DNA of 64,000 nt from NCBI RefSeq assembly GCF_014905555.1, contig NZ_BNGS01000004.1, forward strand, positions 655,696 through 719,695, in the 5' to 3' direction. This document shows, one piece after another, positions 26,524 to 35,419 of the stretch. Position numbers and translations under genes: made by a program. Under the pieces are notes generated by a model. The model worked only from the letters and a program-made list of their open reading frames with translations. It was not told where the DNA came from and did not search any database. The stretch is from Streptomyces sp. Y2F8-2. GTDB taxonomy: Bacteria; Actinomycetota; Actinomycetes; Streptomycetales; Streptomycetaceae. The stretch's first letter is position 1. Each line of letters starts with the position of its first letter.

Positions 26524-26612
26524 GCAGGAGGCCGAGCACGATGCCGCGGCCTGGATGCGCCGCTGAGGGTACGAGGACCCGTGCCCAGCCCGGCGGTAGT
26601 GACGGCGAGGTC
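26524..26612 (+). pseudogene. degraded copy of the Mrr-like nuclease 5' region
   Basis: About 89 bp here align almost base for base with 16260-16349 of the Mrr-like gene (CAGGAGGCCGAGCAC, then GCCGCGGCCTGGATGCGCC and CCCAGCCCGGCGGTAG). Differences include a TGG-to-TGA change creating a stop and a lost base in the GAGGACGCCCGTG stretch. It covers the AEHNAAAWMRHWG to SDGGV segment. Upstream and downstream homology is gone. Confidence 0.85.
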
Positions 26613-26732
26613 CGGCGCCAGGGTCTCAGAGGAGGCCGGCCTGCGGGTGGCCACGGCCCGGATGTGCGATCTGCCGGCTTCGTGCGGTGAGGGCATGGCA
26701 GTGACGGTCGGGCAGGAGAACGACGTGTGCTG

Positions 26733-27989
26733 TCAGGTGCCGAGCCAGGCGAGGGCTGCGACGGTCAGGGCGCTGACGCCGGTGTCCAGGGTGGGTTGGG
26801 TGACGGGGGCGAAGGTGGGGCTGTGGTTGACGGGGACGTCCTGGGCGATCGTGCCGTTCTCGGCAGCCTGGGCGTACAGGCCGGGGTCGATGCCGCCGAT
26901 GCCCCAGTAAGTGAACAGCGCGCCGAACGCTTTGGGAATCTCACTCATGTCCTCGCTGGCGGTCTGCAGGTCGATGGTGTGTGCGTTGTCGCCGAAGTGG
27001 GCGGCGAATGCCTCGGCGACGCGCCGGGTCGGGGCTTCGTCGTTGACCGTGGGCGGGAAGGAGGTGATCTTTTCGATCCGGGGTGCCTTCGGTGAGCGGG
27101 AGGCTTCGCACTCGGCCTTGACGATCCGCTCGATCGCGTTCAGGACGTGGGTGCGCGAGGCGTCGTCGTAGGTGCGGACGTTGACCTGGATGACGGCGCT
27201 GTCGGAGATGACGTTGGGGCCGGTCCCGGCGTGGACGCTGCCTACGGTGACGACGGCGGGGGTGGTGGCGGCCAGTTCCCGGGAAACAATGGTCTGCAGG
27301 CGCACGACGATCATCGCGGCCATCACCACGGGGTCCACCCCGGCCTGGGGCATGGAGCCGTGTGCTCCCCGACCGTGGACGGTGATGCGCAGGCTGTCCG
27401 CGGCCGACAGGAACGGTCCGCAGCGGGTGCCGACGTAACCGGCAGGATAGGGCAGAACGTGCTGGGCGAGGACCACGTCGGGTCGGGGCGCCTTGGTCGT
27501 CAGACCATCGTTGATCATGGCGTGGGCGCCGTCGCCGTTCTCCTCCGAGGGCTGGAAGAGAACCACGAAAGTGCCCCGCCAGGCTTCTTCGGCCTGGGCC
27601 ATCAGCCGTGCACAGCCGATCAGGCAGGCCACATGCACATCGTGTCCGCAGGCGTGCATCACAGGCTGCTCGGTGCCGTCCTCGCCGATGACGGTGACCG
27701 TGGAAGCGTAGGGCAGACCGGTCTGCTCACGTACCGGCAGGGCATCCATGTCGGCGCGAGCCATGACAACCGGGCCCTCGCCATTGGCCAGAATCCCGAT
27801 CACCCCCGTCCCGCCGATGCCGCCGGTGACCTCGTAGCCGAAGCCCCGCAAGGCAGCGGACACCCTCTTGGCCGTGCGGTGCTCCCGCAGGCCGAGTTCG
27901 GGGTGCCTGTGCAGGTCCTTGTAGAGTTCCTCCAGATCGGAGCGGATGGACTCCAGACCGGCCAGCACGGTGCGGGCACTGTCGCTCAC
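26733..27989 (-). CDS. M20-family amidohydrolase (hippurate hydrolase-like)
   Basis: A 418-residue M20D-type metallo-amidohydrolase. It has DLHRHPELGLREH at the front, RADMDALPVREQTGLPYAS, the metal ligands HACGHDVH (about 112-119) and the Glu pair in QPSEENGDGA. A dimerisation lid domain follows with HGRGAHGSMPQAGVDP, and a C-terminal metal His lies in NHSPTF. These enzymes deacylate N-acyl amino acids or amino-acid amides in the cytoplasm. GTG start overlaps the TRIC gene stop (GTGA) behind AAGGAGG, so the two genes are translationally coupled. Confidence 0.9.
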   Translation of the reverse strand: MSDSARTVLAGLESIRSDLEELYKDLHRHPELGLREHRTAKRVSAALRGFGYEVTGGIGGTGVIGILANGEGPVVMARADMDALPVREQTGLPYASTVTVIGEDGTEQPVMHACGHDVHVACLIGCARLMAQAEEAWRGTFVVLFQPSEENGDGAHAMINDGLTTKAPRPDVVLAQHVLPYPAGYVGTRCGPFLSAADSLRITVHGRGAHGSMPQAGVDPVVMAAMIVVRLQTIVSRELAATTPAVVTVGSVHAGTGPNVISDSAVIQVNVRTYDDASRTHVLNAIERIVKAECEASRSPKAPRIEKITSFPPTVNDEAPTRRVAEAFAAHFGDNAHTIDLQTASEDMSEIPKAFGALFTYWGIGGIDPGLYAQAAENGTIAQDVPVNHSPTFAPVTQPTLDTGVSALTVAALAWLGT

Positions 27990-28735
27990 GGTTCCTCCTT
28001 GTGCGAGTGGGACTTACCCCCACGGCCGGTGGCGGGACGAGAGCGGCGCCGCATGAGCGAGGCCAGTTGGGAATGGGGCTGCCAGTCCAGGCCGCTGGGC
28101 AGATTCCAGCCGAAGTGCACGGCGGTGAGCCGGAAGACCAAGGCCACGGCGACACCCAGGCCGATACCGACCCCGGGAATCCCGAGGTACGAGCAGAGCA
28201 CCGTGACCGCGGCGACCACCAGGGCGACAGTGGCATACAGGCCATTGCCGCCGAACACGGCAGGCACCCGGCCGAGGATGACATCACGCAGGGCGCCACC
28301 GCCGACAGCGGTGAGGGTGCCCAGCATGACGGCGGGGAGCCAGCCCAGACCGACCGCCAAGGTCCTGTTGGCGCCCGCGACCGCCCAGAACCCGATTGCC
28401 GCGGCATCGAGCACAGTGAAAAGACGGGTCCAGGACTGCTCACTGATCCGGATCAGAAAAGCGACCGCGGCACCGGCGAAGGCGACCGCCAGATAGGCGT
28501 AGTCGGTCAGCGCCACCGGAGTACCGTGCTGCAGCAGCACATCCCTGATCACACCTCCGCCCAGGCCGGAGACGACGCCGACCACCAAGAACCCGAACAG
28601 GTCCAGGCGCGCCGTGCGAGCCACAGCACCACCCAACAGCGCACACGAGCAGACACCGGCAAGGTCGAGATACCGCGTCACCACATCGATCCCGGCGGGA
28701 ACCAAAGAAGCCGACATAACGGACATGGTGGACAC
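27986..28735 (-). CDS. trimeric intracellular cation (TRIC/UPF0126) channel
   Basis: A 249-residue integral membrane protein with seven predicted helices and the internal two-fold repeat of the family. Repeat 1 holds GLGGGVIRDVLLQ, repeat 2 AVGGGALRDVILG; these GGGxxRD loops line the pore in bacterial TRIC channels, which conduct monovalent cations. A basic cytoplasmic tail (RRRSRPATGRGGKSHSHK) ends the protein. GTG at 28735 or ATG at 28726 may start it. It is first in a two-gene unit with the M20 hydrolase, an unusual pairing with no obvious functional link. Confidence 0.9.
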   Translation of the reverse strand: MSTMSVMSASLVPAGIDVVTRYLDLAGVCSCALLGGAVARTARLDLFGFLVVGVVSGLGGGVIRDVLLQHGTPVALTDYAYLAVAFAGAAVAFLIRISEQSWTRLFTVLDAAAIGFWAVAGANRTLAVGLGWLPAVMLGTLTAVGGGALRDVILGRVPAVFGGNGLYATVALVVAAVTVLCSYLGIPGVGIGLGVAVALVFRLTAVHFGWNLPSGLDWQPHSQLASLMRRRSRPATGRGGKSHSHKEEP

Positions 28736-28859
28736 GAGGTGAGCATAACCGACATCACGCTCTCAGCCACAAAGGCGACCACAAAGCGCGGCCGATACCG
28801 GCAGCACACCCAAGCGCATCGCGGCCGTGCCACGAGCGATGGCCGGCACGACCGGCCCC

Positions 28860-29171
28860 ACCTGTCGGCGATGCTTCATCCGGCGATCCGATCGCCCACG
28901 ACGGCCGCACCGTGGTCGCCCACCACGAACGCCTCAGCCGCCGGGGCGAGTCCCGCCTGGTCCTGGGCCACTACCTGGAGGCCCTCCTGCGCAAGCCGGG
29001 TCCCTTCCCCGCGCGACCGCACGCTCAGGCTGCCACCCATCCGCCAGCAGTTCGCCGACCTCGGCCACCGTCGACCGGCTGGCCTTCAACGGAGCCATCG
29101 TCCAGACCGGCACCGAGTCCTACCGCCTCGCCCACACCAAAGCCCAGGCCGAACGGGTCGGCGCGAGCTGA
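28860..29171 (+). pseudogene. IS21 relic: fused ends of IstA and IstB
   Basis: The forward translation first reads VVAHHERLSRRGESRLVLGH and YLEALLRKPG, the C-terminal part of an IS21 IstA transposase. Shortly after, in another frame, it reads VDRLAFNGAIVQTGTESYRL and AHTKAQAERVGAS before the stop, the C-terminus of the helper ATPase IstB. An internal deletion has removed the IstA end and nearly all of IstB. Confidence 0.8.
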
Positions 29172-29179
29172 CGCGACGT

Positions 29180-29815
29180 TCAGAACACGTTGATCGCAGT
29201 TTGTGCCCGCTCCGCGCGAGTCAGGGCCCGGAGCAGGGCCGCTTGGCCATGGCGCCGGACGGCAAGCCCGGTCAGCACCGCAAGTACGGGGTCGAGGGCC
29301 GTCCCTGGAAGTTCCGGCGCGCTGAGGCCGACACTGACCGCCAGGTCATCCATATGCACAGCGAGCTCGACCATCCGGGTCACGAGGAAATCGTCCAGGC
29401 TCAGTGCCCATCCTGTTTGCGGCATGAACACCACCCAGTCGCCCTGCACCTCCTCGATGCCGGTTCGTTGCTGGTCGAGCGCGGCGTGAACGCGCTTGAC
29501 CAGCCGCCGCACGCCTTCGGACGAGATGCCTTCACCCTTCGCTCGAATCCCAGAGTTGATCTCGCCGTCGAGCGGCGCGTCGATCCACGCGGCCCGCACG
29601 TAGTGTTCGAGCACAGGGAGGGGTTCCTGCTCAGGGGCGGGTCCCTGCAGTGCCGAATCCACGCTGAAAATCTGATACGCGAGGTGGCCGGCCAGACCGC
29701 CGACGGTCCACTGCGCCAACGCGCTGGGCTCCTCCCACGAGGCTGCCACTTCCGGTGCGTCCAGCAAGGCTACGGCCTGCGCGGCGGTCTCCAAGTAGGC
29801 GTTCTTCAGACTCAC
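29180..29815 (-). CDS. DinB/maleylpyruvate-isomerase-type protein
   Basis: A 211-residue helical protein of the mycothiol-dependent maleylpyruvate isomerase N-terminal (MDMPI_N/DinB-like) family. It opens with SLKNAYLETAAQAVALLDAP, then LAQWTVGGLAGHLAYQIFSV with the typical His, and DDFLVTRMVELAVHMDDLAV with the second His/Glu set. These metal-binding four-helix bundles are thiol-dependent transferases or isomerases in actinobacteria. The GTG at 29815 places the first helix correctly; the frame extends upstream to 29905 without similarity. It overlaps no gene. Confidence 0.82.
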   Translation of the reverse strand: MSLKNAYLETAAQAVALLDAPEVAASWEEPSALAQWTVGGLAGHLAYQIFSVDSALQGPAPEQEPLPVLEHYVRAAWIDAPLDGEINSGIRAKGEGISSEGVRRLVKRVHAALDQQRTGIEEVQGDWVVFMPQTGWALSLDDFLVTRMVELAVHMDDLAVSVGLSAPELPGTALDPVLAVLTGLAVRRHGQAALLRALTRAERAQTAINVF

Positions 29816-30244
29816 AAGCCCCCCATGATCCGTCCGGAATCCCAACCCTACGCAGTGCCGCTGACAGGGGAAGCGAAATACCACACAACCTTCCACGCAG
29901 CGCACTGCCCCGCAGTTGCGTGCGCAGTGTCTGGGGCCGCCCGCTCATGGAGTGTCCGGGCTGAGCCAGCCGGTCAGGGATGCCTTCGGCGGCGCTGCGC
30001 GCCGAGCTTTGCGCAGGCTGGATGCCTGTGCCGCCCCTGTACCTGGTCGACTAGAGCGTTTCTCCTTGATGGACTGGTCAGTTGATCGGATGTGTCTGGC
30101 TGAAGAAGCCCGTGCATGTGACTGGCGTCCCCCCAGAACGGCGCCTGCCGGCGAGCCGGCGGATCGCCTGGAGGTGTTCGGTGCGGACGATCTTCCGGGA
30201 TGTGGAGGCGCTTTCGACGGCCGGTGTGCGGCGGTGAAGGGCCG
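29816..30244. other. no supported gene
   Basis: About 430 bp upstream of the MDMPI gene and downstream of the next VOC gene. Frames are short and without family motifs. Confidence 0.4.
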
Positions 30245-30685
30245 TTAGCTGATCTGTTCGGCCAGGGCGAGGATGATGCCTGAGGGGCCGCGGAGGTAGC
30301 AGAGGCGGTAGAGGTCCTTGTACTGCGCCACCTCGCCGACTAGTTCGGCGCCATGGCGGTGCAGCCGGGCGATGGTGTCGTCGATGTCGTCGACGGCGAA
30401 CATGACCCGGTGCAGGCCCAACGTGTTCGGCGGCGGGTTGCGCGATCCGTCGCCGATCGCCGCGGGGGTGTGGTACTGCGCGAGCTCCAGCCTGCCGTGG
30501 CCGTCCGGGGTCCGCATCATCGCGATGTCGCTGCGGACTCCGTCGAGTCCGACGGCCTGATCCGCGAAGAGGCCCTCGATCTGAGCCTTGCCTTCGACCT
30601 CCATGCCCAGTTCGGTGAAGAAGGCGACGGCGGCGTCCAGGTCTTCGACAACGATGCCGACGTTGTCCATCCGCTGAAGCGTCAT
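30245..30685 (-). CDS. VOC-family (glyoxalase-like) protein
   Basis: A 146-residue protein with two VOC units: RMDNVGIVVEDLDAAVAFFT and ELGMEVEGKAQIEGLFADQA, then LHRVMFAVDDIDDTIARLHR and YLRGPSGIILALAEQI. The layout with RSDIAMMRTPDGHGRLELAQ is the common actinomycete VOC dioxygenase-like type (first metal His replaced by Asn/Gly, Glu in the LELAQ strand). The ATG at 30685 is chosen for GGGAGAA 6 nt upstream. Substrate unknown; monocistronic. Confidence 0.88.
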   Translation of the reverse strand: MTLQRMDNVGIVVEDLDAAVAFFTELGMEVEGKAQIEGLFADQAVGLDGVRSDIAMMRTPDGHGRLELAQYHTPAAIGDGSRNPPPNTLGLHRVMFAVDDIDDTIARLHRHGAELVGEVAQYKDLYRLCYLRGPSGIILALAEQIS

Positions 30686-31149
30686 GACGGTTCTCCCTCT
30701 GCGTTGCGCGGCCCTTTGAGGCCACCGGTATACCGAGGACGGACCCGGCGACCGTTCTCGACACTCGGGAACGGGCTGAGTTCCGCAGGCCCGCTTCTGG
30801 CCCGCCCTGGGTTGCCCGAATCGCCGAACGAGAACCCCGCCCATACACGACACAAACGGTCAAGGAAACCCTCTATCAGGCACCCGAATGAGACACCGCA
30901 GGGAGTCCGGAGAAACGTCCCACTTGGGCGCCGCTGCCCAGCCCGGCCGTGGCTCGGGCCCGTGCATTTTTCCGCATGTCAGATCCGGTGTCCCCTGTGG
31001 ACGTGATCGGTGTGGCGAAGGCTCAGCCGGCAACGCCTGGCGGTATTGCGTGTGGGGTGTTGCCTTCGGGACGGCTCACCTCCGGCCCGAACGTCATTGA
31101 AGGACGCCACGCCGTTCGACGCCGGGAGCGAGGCGCGGGTGGAAGTGCC
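30686..31149. other. no supported gene
   Basis: About 460 bp between two leftward genes. It contains the promoter region of the VOC gene, and no coding frame with recognisable features was found. Confidence 0.4.
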
Positions 31150-31932
31150 TCAGCCGGCGAGCAGGGCGTGCACCCACTGGTCTTCGCGCTGTTCGATGTA
31201 TTCGGCGTCGCTTCGCCAGGCGTCGCCGTGGCCTGCGGCCCACAGTGTTGTCCAGGGCTGGACACCCCGGGCGGCCTGGTCGCGCAGGAAGTCGTGCATG
31301 GAACGCGTACGGCGTCCTAACAGAGGGACCAGCCCTCGGCGTTCGGCTTCATCGAGGCCGTAGGCGTTGGCAAAGACTCGCAGTCGGTCGCCCGCGTCGC
31401 GGCGTTGCCAGTCAGGATGCGCGGACAACGGGATGAAACCGTGCATGGCATACGCGACGTCCCACAGACGGGAACCGGGGCCGGCGGTGTCCCAGTCGAT
31501 GAAGGCCCACTGGGACTCGTCTGCGACCACAAGGTTCCATGGGGCCAGGTCGTGATGGGCGATGATGTCGCTGCCCTCGGCGGGTATCAGCACCTGCCAG
31601 TGTGCATCGGGCGGTGGCGTGAAGTCCTGTACTGCATCGTGGAAGTCCCGGATCAGGTGTGCCACGCGAGCCAGTTGCCGAGCGGGTTCCAGCAGAGAGA
31701 ACCGGTAGGGCCAGACCACATGGCCCGGCACAAAGGTCAGGACTTCGCGCCCCTGGTCGTCAATGCCCAGAGGACGAGGTGCCGCCCGGAATCCCACCTC
31801 GTGCAGGTGCGTGAGCAAGGCGTGCACTGCGGGCGTCCACGGTCCGGTCGGACGGCGGACGGTATCTCCGACACGAACGACACCATCGCTGACGTTGCCA
31901 CCGGACAACGGCTGTTCTTCATCATGCTGCAC
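31150..31932 (-). CDS. aminoglycoside-phosphotransferase-family kinase
   Basis: A 260-residue APH/choline-kinase-fold protein. The catalytic loop is HHDLAPWN (His126-x-Asp128...Asn133, Brenner-type HxDxxxxN) and the metal-binding Asp lies in FIDWDTAGPG (about 145-154). The N-terminal lobe is short (DGVVRVGDTVRRPTGPWTPA, then LTFVPGHV). Phosphorylates a small hydroxyl substrate with ATP/GTP; drug resistance is possible but not shown. GTG start. Related small APH proteins of Streptomyces often have unknown substrates. Confidence 0.85.
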   Translation of the reverse strand: MQHDEEQPLSGGNVSDGVVRVGDTVRRPTGPWTPAVHALLTHLHEVGFRAAPRPLGIDDQGREVLTFVPGHVVWPYRFSLLEPARQLARVAHLIRDFHDAVQDFTPPPDAHWQVLIPAEGSDIIAHHDLAPWNLVVADESQWAFIDWDTAGPGSRLWDVAYAMHGFIPLSAHPDWQRRDAGDRLRVFANAYGLDEAERRGLVPLLGRRTRSMHDFLRDQAARGVQPWTTLWAAGHGDAWRSDAEYIEQREDQWVHALLAG

Positions 31933-32251
31933 CGAACCAGTGTGTCTGATCAGGGCGCCATGATCACCCCGTTTTGAGGGGAGTACCAGGCGGGACCCAG
32001 AGGTGAAAGAACGAGCTGAGTGGGCCGGGGACGTCCCGTTCTCGTGAGTATCGCTCCCGGACCGATCCGGTTGCCTCCCGAAATGGTGAACAACCCGTCC
32101 CAGAACTCATGAAGATGGCCAATGGGCCGGGAATTCAGGGAGGCCGGCTCAGGCTGACGGCGCGGCGGGCGGCGCGCGACGGTCAGCCGACGCGCACGCC
32201 CCGTCAGGCAACGTTTGCCTGGCCCGATGCTGCACGAGCCCGCAGGGCCGT
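31933..32251. other. no supported gene
   Basis: Intergenic stretch between the APH-type kinase promoter and the epoxide-hydrolase stop; no motif or clear hairpin found. Confidence 0.4.
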
Positions 32252-33487
32252 TCAGGGCCTGCGGCCGTGGAAGGTGCGGCACAGGTCGCCCACCCAGGCG
32301 TCGGGGTTCTCCCAGGGGATGAAGTGGCCGCCGCGGTCGTGGGCGTTGACGTTGACGTGGTTGAACCAATCGGCCTGCGGGCCGGTCTTGAACGCCCGGA
32401 CGCGCTCGTTGGCGGTGTGGATGCCGGGCGGGTTCTCGTATGTGACGAAGGTGAGGCCGACCGGGGCCTGCACGACCGGGGTGCGGTCGTGGGCTGGGAC
32501 CCAGGGGTGGCGGTTGGCGTTGGCGTAGTAGCGCATCGACGTGGCGATGGAGTTGTTCACCCAGTAGATCGTGGCGTGGGTGAGCATGTCGTCCTTGGTG
32601 AAGACGGACTCGACGTCGCCGCCATTGTCGCTCCAGGCGTTCCAGCGCTCCAGCAGCCAGGCGAGCAGTCCGGCGGGTGAGTCGCTCAGCCCGTGGGCCA
32701 GGGTGGCGCCGTCCAGCGTGTGCACGGCGAGGTGGGACGCCCAGCGGTGGTCCAGCTCGATGATGCGGGCGCGGACGTCTGCGGGCTGGTCGTCGGTGAG
32801 GGGCCGGTTCCGGGCGAAGTCCCAGGCGCGGGGGCCGGTGAAGAAGTCGAGGGGCAGCCCGGAGCCGATGTGGATGCCGTACAGCTCGTCGGCGTATTTG
32901 TGGCCGAGCTGGCTGGAGACGAGCGCGCCGATGTCGCAGCCCCCGGCGGCGTACTTCTCGTATCCCAGGGTCTCGGTCATCAGGGTGTGCCAGAGGTCGG
33001 CGACCTTCCAGAAGTTGACGTCCGGAAAGCCGGTGAGCGGGCCGGGGAAGCCGAAGCCGGGCAGGGACGGCACGATGACGTCGAACGCGTCGGCGGGGTC
33101 GCCTCCGAACGCGGCCGGGTCGGCGAGCGTGTCGATCACCTTCGACCAGTGCCAGAACGTCCATGGCCAGCCGTGGGTGAGAATCAACGGGATCGGGCTA
33201 GGGCCGCGGCCGGGCTTGCGCATGAAGTGCACCGGGACACCGGCGACGCTCACCTGGTAATGCTCGTAGACGTTGATGGCGGCCTCGGCCTTGCGCCAGT
33301 CGTAGCCGTCCCGCCAGTAGGCGACCAGCTTGCGGAGATAGCTGTCGGGGACGCCGTAGGACCAGTCCCCGTTCGCCTCGTCCAGCGGCGGACGGGTCAA
33401 TGTGAGACGGGCGCGCAGGTCATCGAGGACCTCGTCGGACACATGGATCGGGGTGGGCTCCAGGGGGAAGGCGTGCGGGATGGTCAT
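32252..33487 (-). CDS. epoxide hydrolase (EHN + alpha/beta-hydrolase)
   Basis: A 411-residue protein. The N-terminal EHN lid domain (residues 1-105) includes LDDLRARLTLTRPPLDE and LRKLVAYWRDGYDWRKAEAA. The alpha/beta core has the HGWPW oxyanion motif (105-109), the nucleophile Asp185 in AGGCDIGALV and the catalytic His388 in GGHFIPWENP. Soluble/microsomal-type epoxide hydrolases open epoxides to diols. The ATG at 33487 is preferred, with AAGGAA upstream and EHN similarity from the first residues, although the frame extends 100 codons further upstream. Confidence 0.92.
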   Translation of the reverse strand: MTIPHAFPLEPTPIHVSDEVLDDLRARLTLTRPPLDEANGDWSYGVPDSYLRKLVAYWRDGYDWRKAEAAINVYEHYQVSVAGVPVHFMRKPGRGPSPIPLILTHGWPWTFWHWSKVIDTLADPAAFGGDPADAFDVIVPSLPGFGFPGPLTGFPDVNFWKVADLWHTLMTETLGYEKYAAGGCDIGALVSSQLGHKYADELYGIHIGSGLPLDFFTGPRAWDFARNRPLTDDQPADVRARIIELDHRWASHLAVHTLDGATLAHGLSDSPAGLLAWLLERWNAWSDNGGDVESVFTKDDMLTHATIYWVNNSIATSMRYYANANRHPWVPAHDRTPVVQAPVGLTFVTYENPPGIHTANERVRAFKTGPQADWFNHVNVNAHDRGGHFIPWENPDAWVGDLCRTFHGRRP

Positions 33488-34115
33488 GCCGTGGTTCCTT
33501 ACGGGATAGGGGGAAGTGGTGCCGTCGGTCTGTTGGGTAGGTGGGCAGCGAGCCTGGCCATTTTCAAGGAGTGCCGGCAGCGACGCGGCGCATGCCTGCC
33601 GGTGGTGCGGGGCGAGCCGGCTGGCTAGACGGCCGATGCGCTCCTTTCCCGTGACTCGACCACCTTTGGCACCAGCGGGCGTGATCTGAGCCGGCACCGC
33701 CTCCGCCGCCATCGTCTGTGGCGACGGATCACCGCACTCCCAGCAGTACCGCCGAACCGCCCCACCAGCCCCCACACCCCAGGTCATTCAGCCGTACCCA
33801 CCTCACGGCAAGGGATCAAGAACAGCTACGGACTTCCGCCACCGCCCAAACCCGCCGCTCGCCCCGGCAGCACTCGCCCGGCCGGCGTCGAGCGTGATCT
33901 TCTGGAGCCGACCGCGACCCGCAACTGCCCGCATTGCCAGCAGCCCGTCATCATCGTCGCTCTGCTGGCCACCCCGGAAGCCGCCCGGCCAGCCATGCCA
34001 GCCGGAGTGGACATCATCCCGCTGCGGAGAACTCCCCGACTGCGCCCCCGGACGATCCCGGCTGAGCCTCACGAACACCCCGGCCGCCGACCTGCCGGTG
34101 GGCAGCCCGGACACA
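33488..34115 (+). other. intergenic region with a small coding relic
   Basis: Forward codons at about 33890-34110 read CPHCQQPVIIVALLATPEAA, then PAGVDIIPLRRTPRLRP and GGQPGHISTPVGRVLHRLP. It looks like a short zinc-ribbon-type (CPHC) protein, but no start codon with a ribosome-binding site was found and its end overlaps the HIT gene. The rest (33488-33880) shows nothing. Confidence 0.3.
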
Positions 34116-34589
34116 TCAGTACGCCAGTTGGTCGAGTTCTGCACCGATTGCCTCACGCAAGACGTCGTGCTGCGGGCCGAGCGCATACCGCCCGTCGCTC
34201 CACCGCTCGCGCGGATACAGCCACACCGGCCGCCCCACGAGATCGTCCGGCTCCCAGTCGAACCGCGGCCACACATGCGCATGCAGGAACGGGTCGGTGT
34301 TTCCCAGGATCTCCAGATTGACCCGCCGGAAGGCCGGATCCAGCCGCTTGCAGGCACGCTCGACTGCCTCGCCCAGCGTGTCCATGTCGGACAGGAACGC
34401 CAACCGGTTGCCTTTCGGAAGCTCCGACAGTCGCTGTACCGAAGGATCATCCACCAGGAGCACCGAGTATCCCGGGAGGAACTGCACGTCCCCGATCACC
34501 GCGAATCCTGCCGTCAGCCTCCGGAGCACTGTGGGATTCACGCCCCGAACCGCGCTGCCGATCCGGTCCTTCCGCCAGTCATGGGTCAT
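34116..34589 (-). CDS. HIT-like diadenosine-tetraphosphate hydrolase family protein
   Basis: A 157-residue HIT-superfamily protein: GFAVIGDVQFLPGYSVLLVD (the first strands), LSDMDTLGEAVERACKRLDP (helix), RRVNLEILGNTDPFLHAHVW (active-site strand) and PRFDWEPDDLVGRPVWLYP. The triad region is HAHVWPR, with His103 and His105; the third position is Trp107 rather than His. In HIT hydrolases the middle His (here 105 if aligned HxHxH) is the nucleophile, so activity is possible but the site is non-standard. ATG at 34589. Monocistronic. Confidence 0.8.
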   Translation of the reverse strand: MTHDWRKDRIGSAVRGVNPTVLRRLTAGFAVIGDVQFLPGYSVLLVDDPSVQRLSELPKGNRLAFLSDMDTLGEAVERACKRLDPAFRRVNLEILGNTDPFLHAHVWPRFDWEPDDLVGRPVWLYPRERWSDGRYALGPQHDVLREAIGAELDQLAY

Positions 34590-35419
34590 GATCGGCGACC
34601 CTGCACATCGCTGATCGCCCCACCACTGCGCACGTCCAAGAACAGCCTGCTCATGCTCGTCATTGTCCCCACACCGTTCAAGGCTGGAGGAACTGACGGA
34701 AAGAACATCGCTGCCGAGGTGCAAAGAGCCCCATCGACGCCCACCACATGCAGCTACACGCACCGCGGCGAAGAAGGCTGCCGCGAGCCGCTCAGCCCCG
34801 ATTTCGGGCGACCTCGCGTCTGTTCCTGGGTATTCGGCCCCCACACCTGATAGCGGCACGCCTCCGCGAGGCACGCCCACGTGTGAGGCCGGCCAGTCCG
34901 CGAAAACGATCTCGTCCAAGGTCACCGCACCCGATTCATGAGGCGATCACGCTCACTCCGACATGCCGTCCTCAAGAGGAAGCCATGCGCGTGCTCTTGC
35001 TCGCCATCCGCTCCGCGGCTCATCAACGCGGTTGACACGGCCGAGTCCTGGTGCGGAGGTGCCGTCGGCGTGACGACGATGAGGTTGATGTTGGTCAGGC
35101 GGGAAGGGCCATCTGAGTGGACGCGGGAGCGGCGAAAGGCGTTCAGCCGGTTCGAGGGGGGCCATCCCGGCGGCCGGGCGCAGTTCGAGTCCTCCTCGAT
35201 CTGCCAGACCACGTAGCCGTCATGATCGTCGCCCTGACAGGCGGTCAGGCCTGCTGCCCTCTGCACGGTCGTCCTGCCGCGCCGTCATCGGACTCATCCC
35301 TCGTCCCGTCCGCGCCACGGAGAACGGATCCCCGAGTAACTTCCGCACGCCCCTGCCCCAGACGAAACCGCACAGGCAGTCGTCCGCCGGTCAGGCCCGC
35401 AGGTGCGGTAAGCCGTCCT
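34590..35419. other. 830 bp without a supported gene
   Basis: No frame shows family motifs. Reverse-strand segments such as TACQGDDHDGYVVWQIEED (about 35200) look slightly protein-like but cannot be assigned. It contains the HIT gene promoter and the P450 3' end. Confidence 0.4.

Noticed and set aside
27147..28496. 449-codon forward frame opposite the M20 gene
   Set aside because: Antisense shadow; His/Gly/Asp-rich composition with no family similarity.
28001..30085. 694-codon forward frame across 28-30 kb
   Set aside because: It runs antisense to the TRIC channel and MDMPI genes and crosses the IS21 relic in a non-coding phase; no motif.
30040..30090. TAGAGCGTTTCTCC similar to TAGAGCATTTCTGAAGG at 10.6 kb as an IS end
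   Set aside because: Similarity is short and not accompanied by a matching inverted copy; insufficient for an element boundary.
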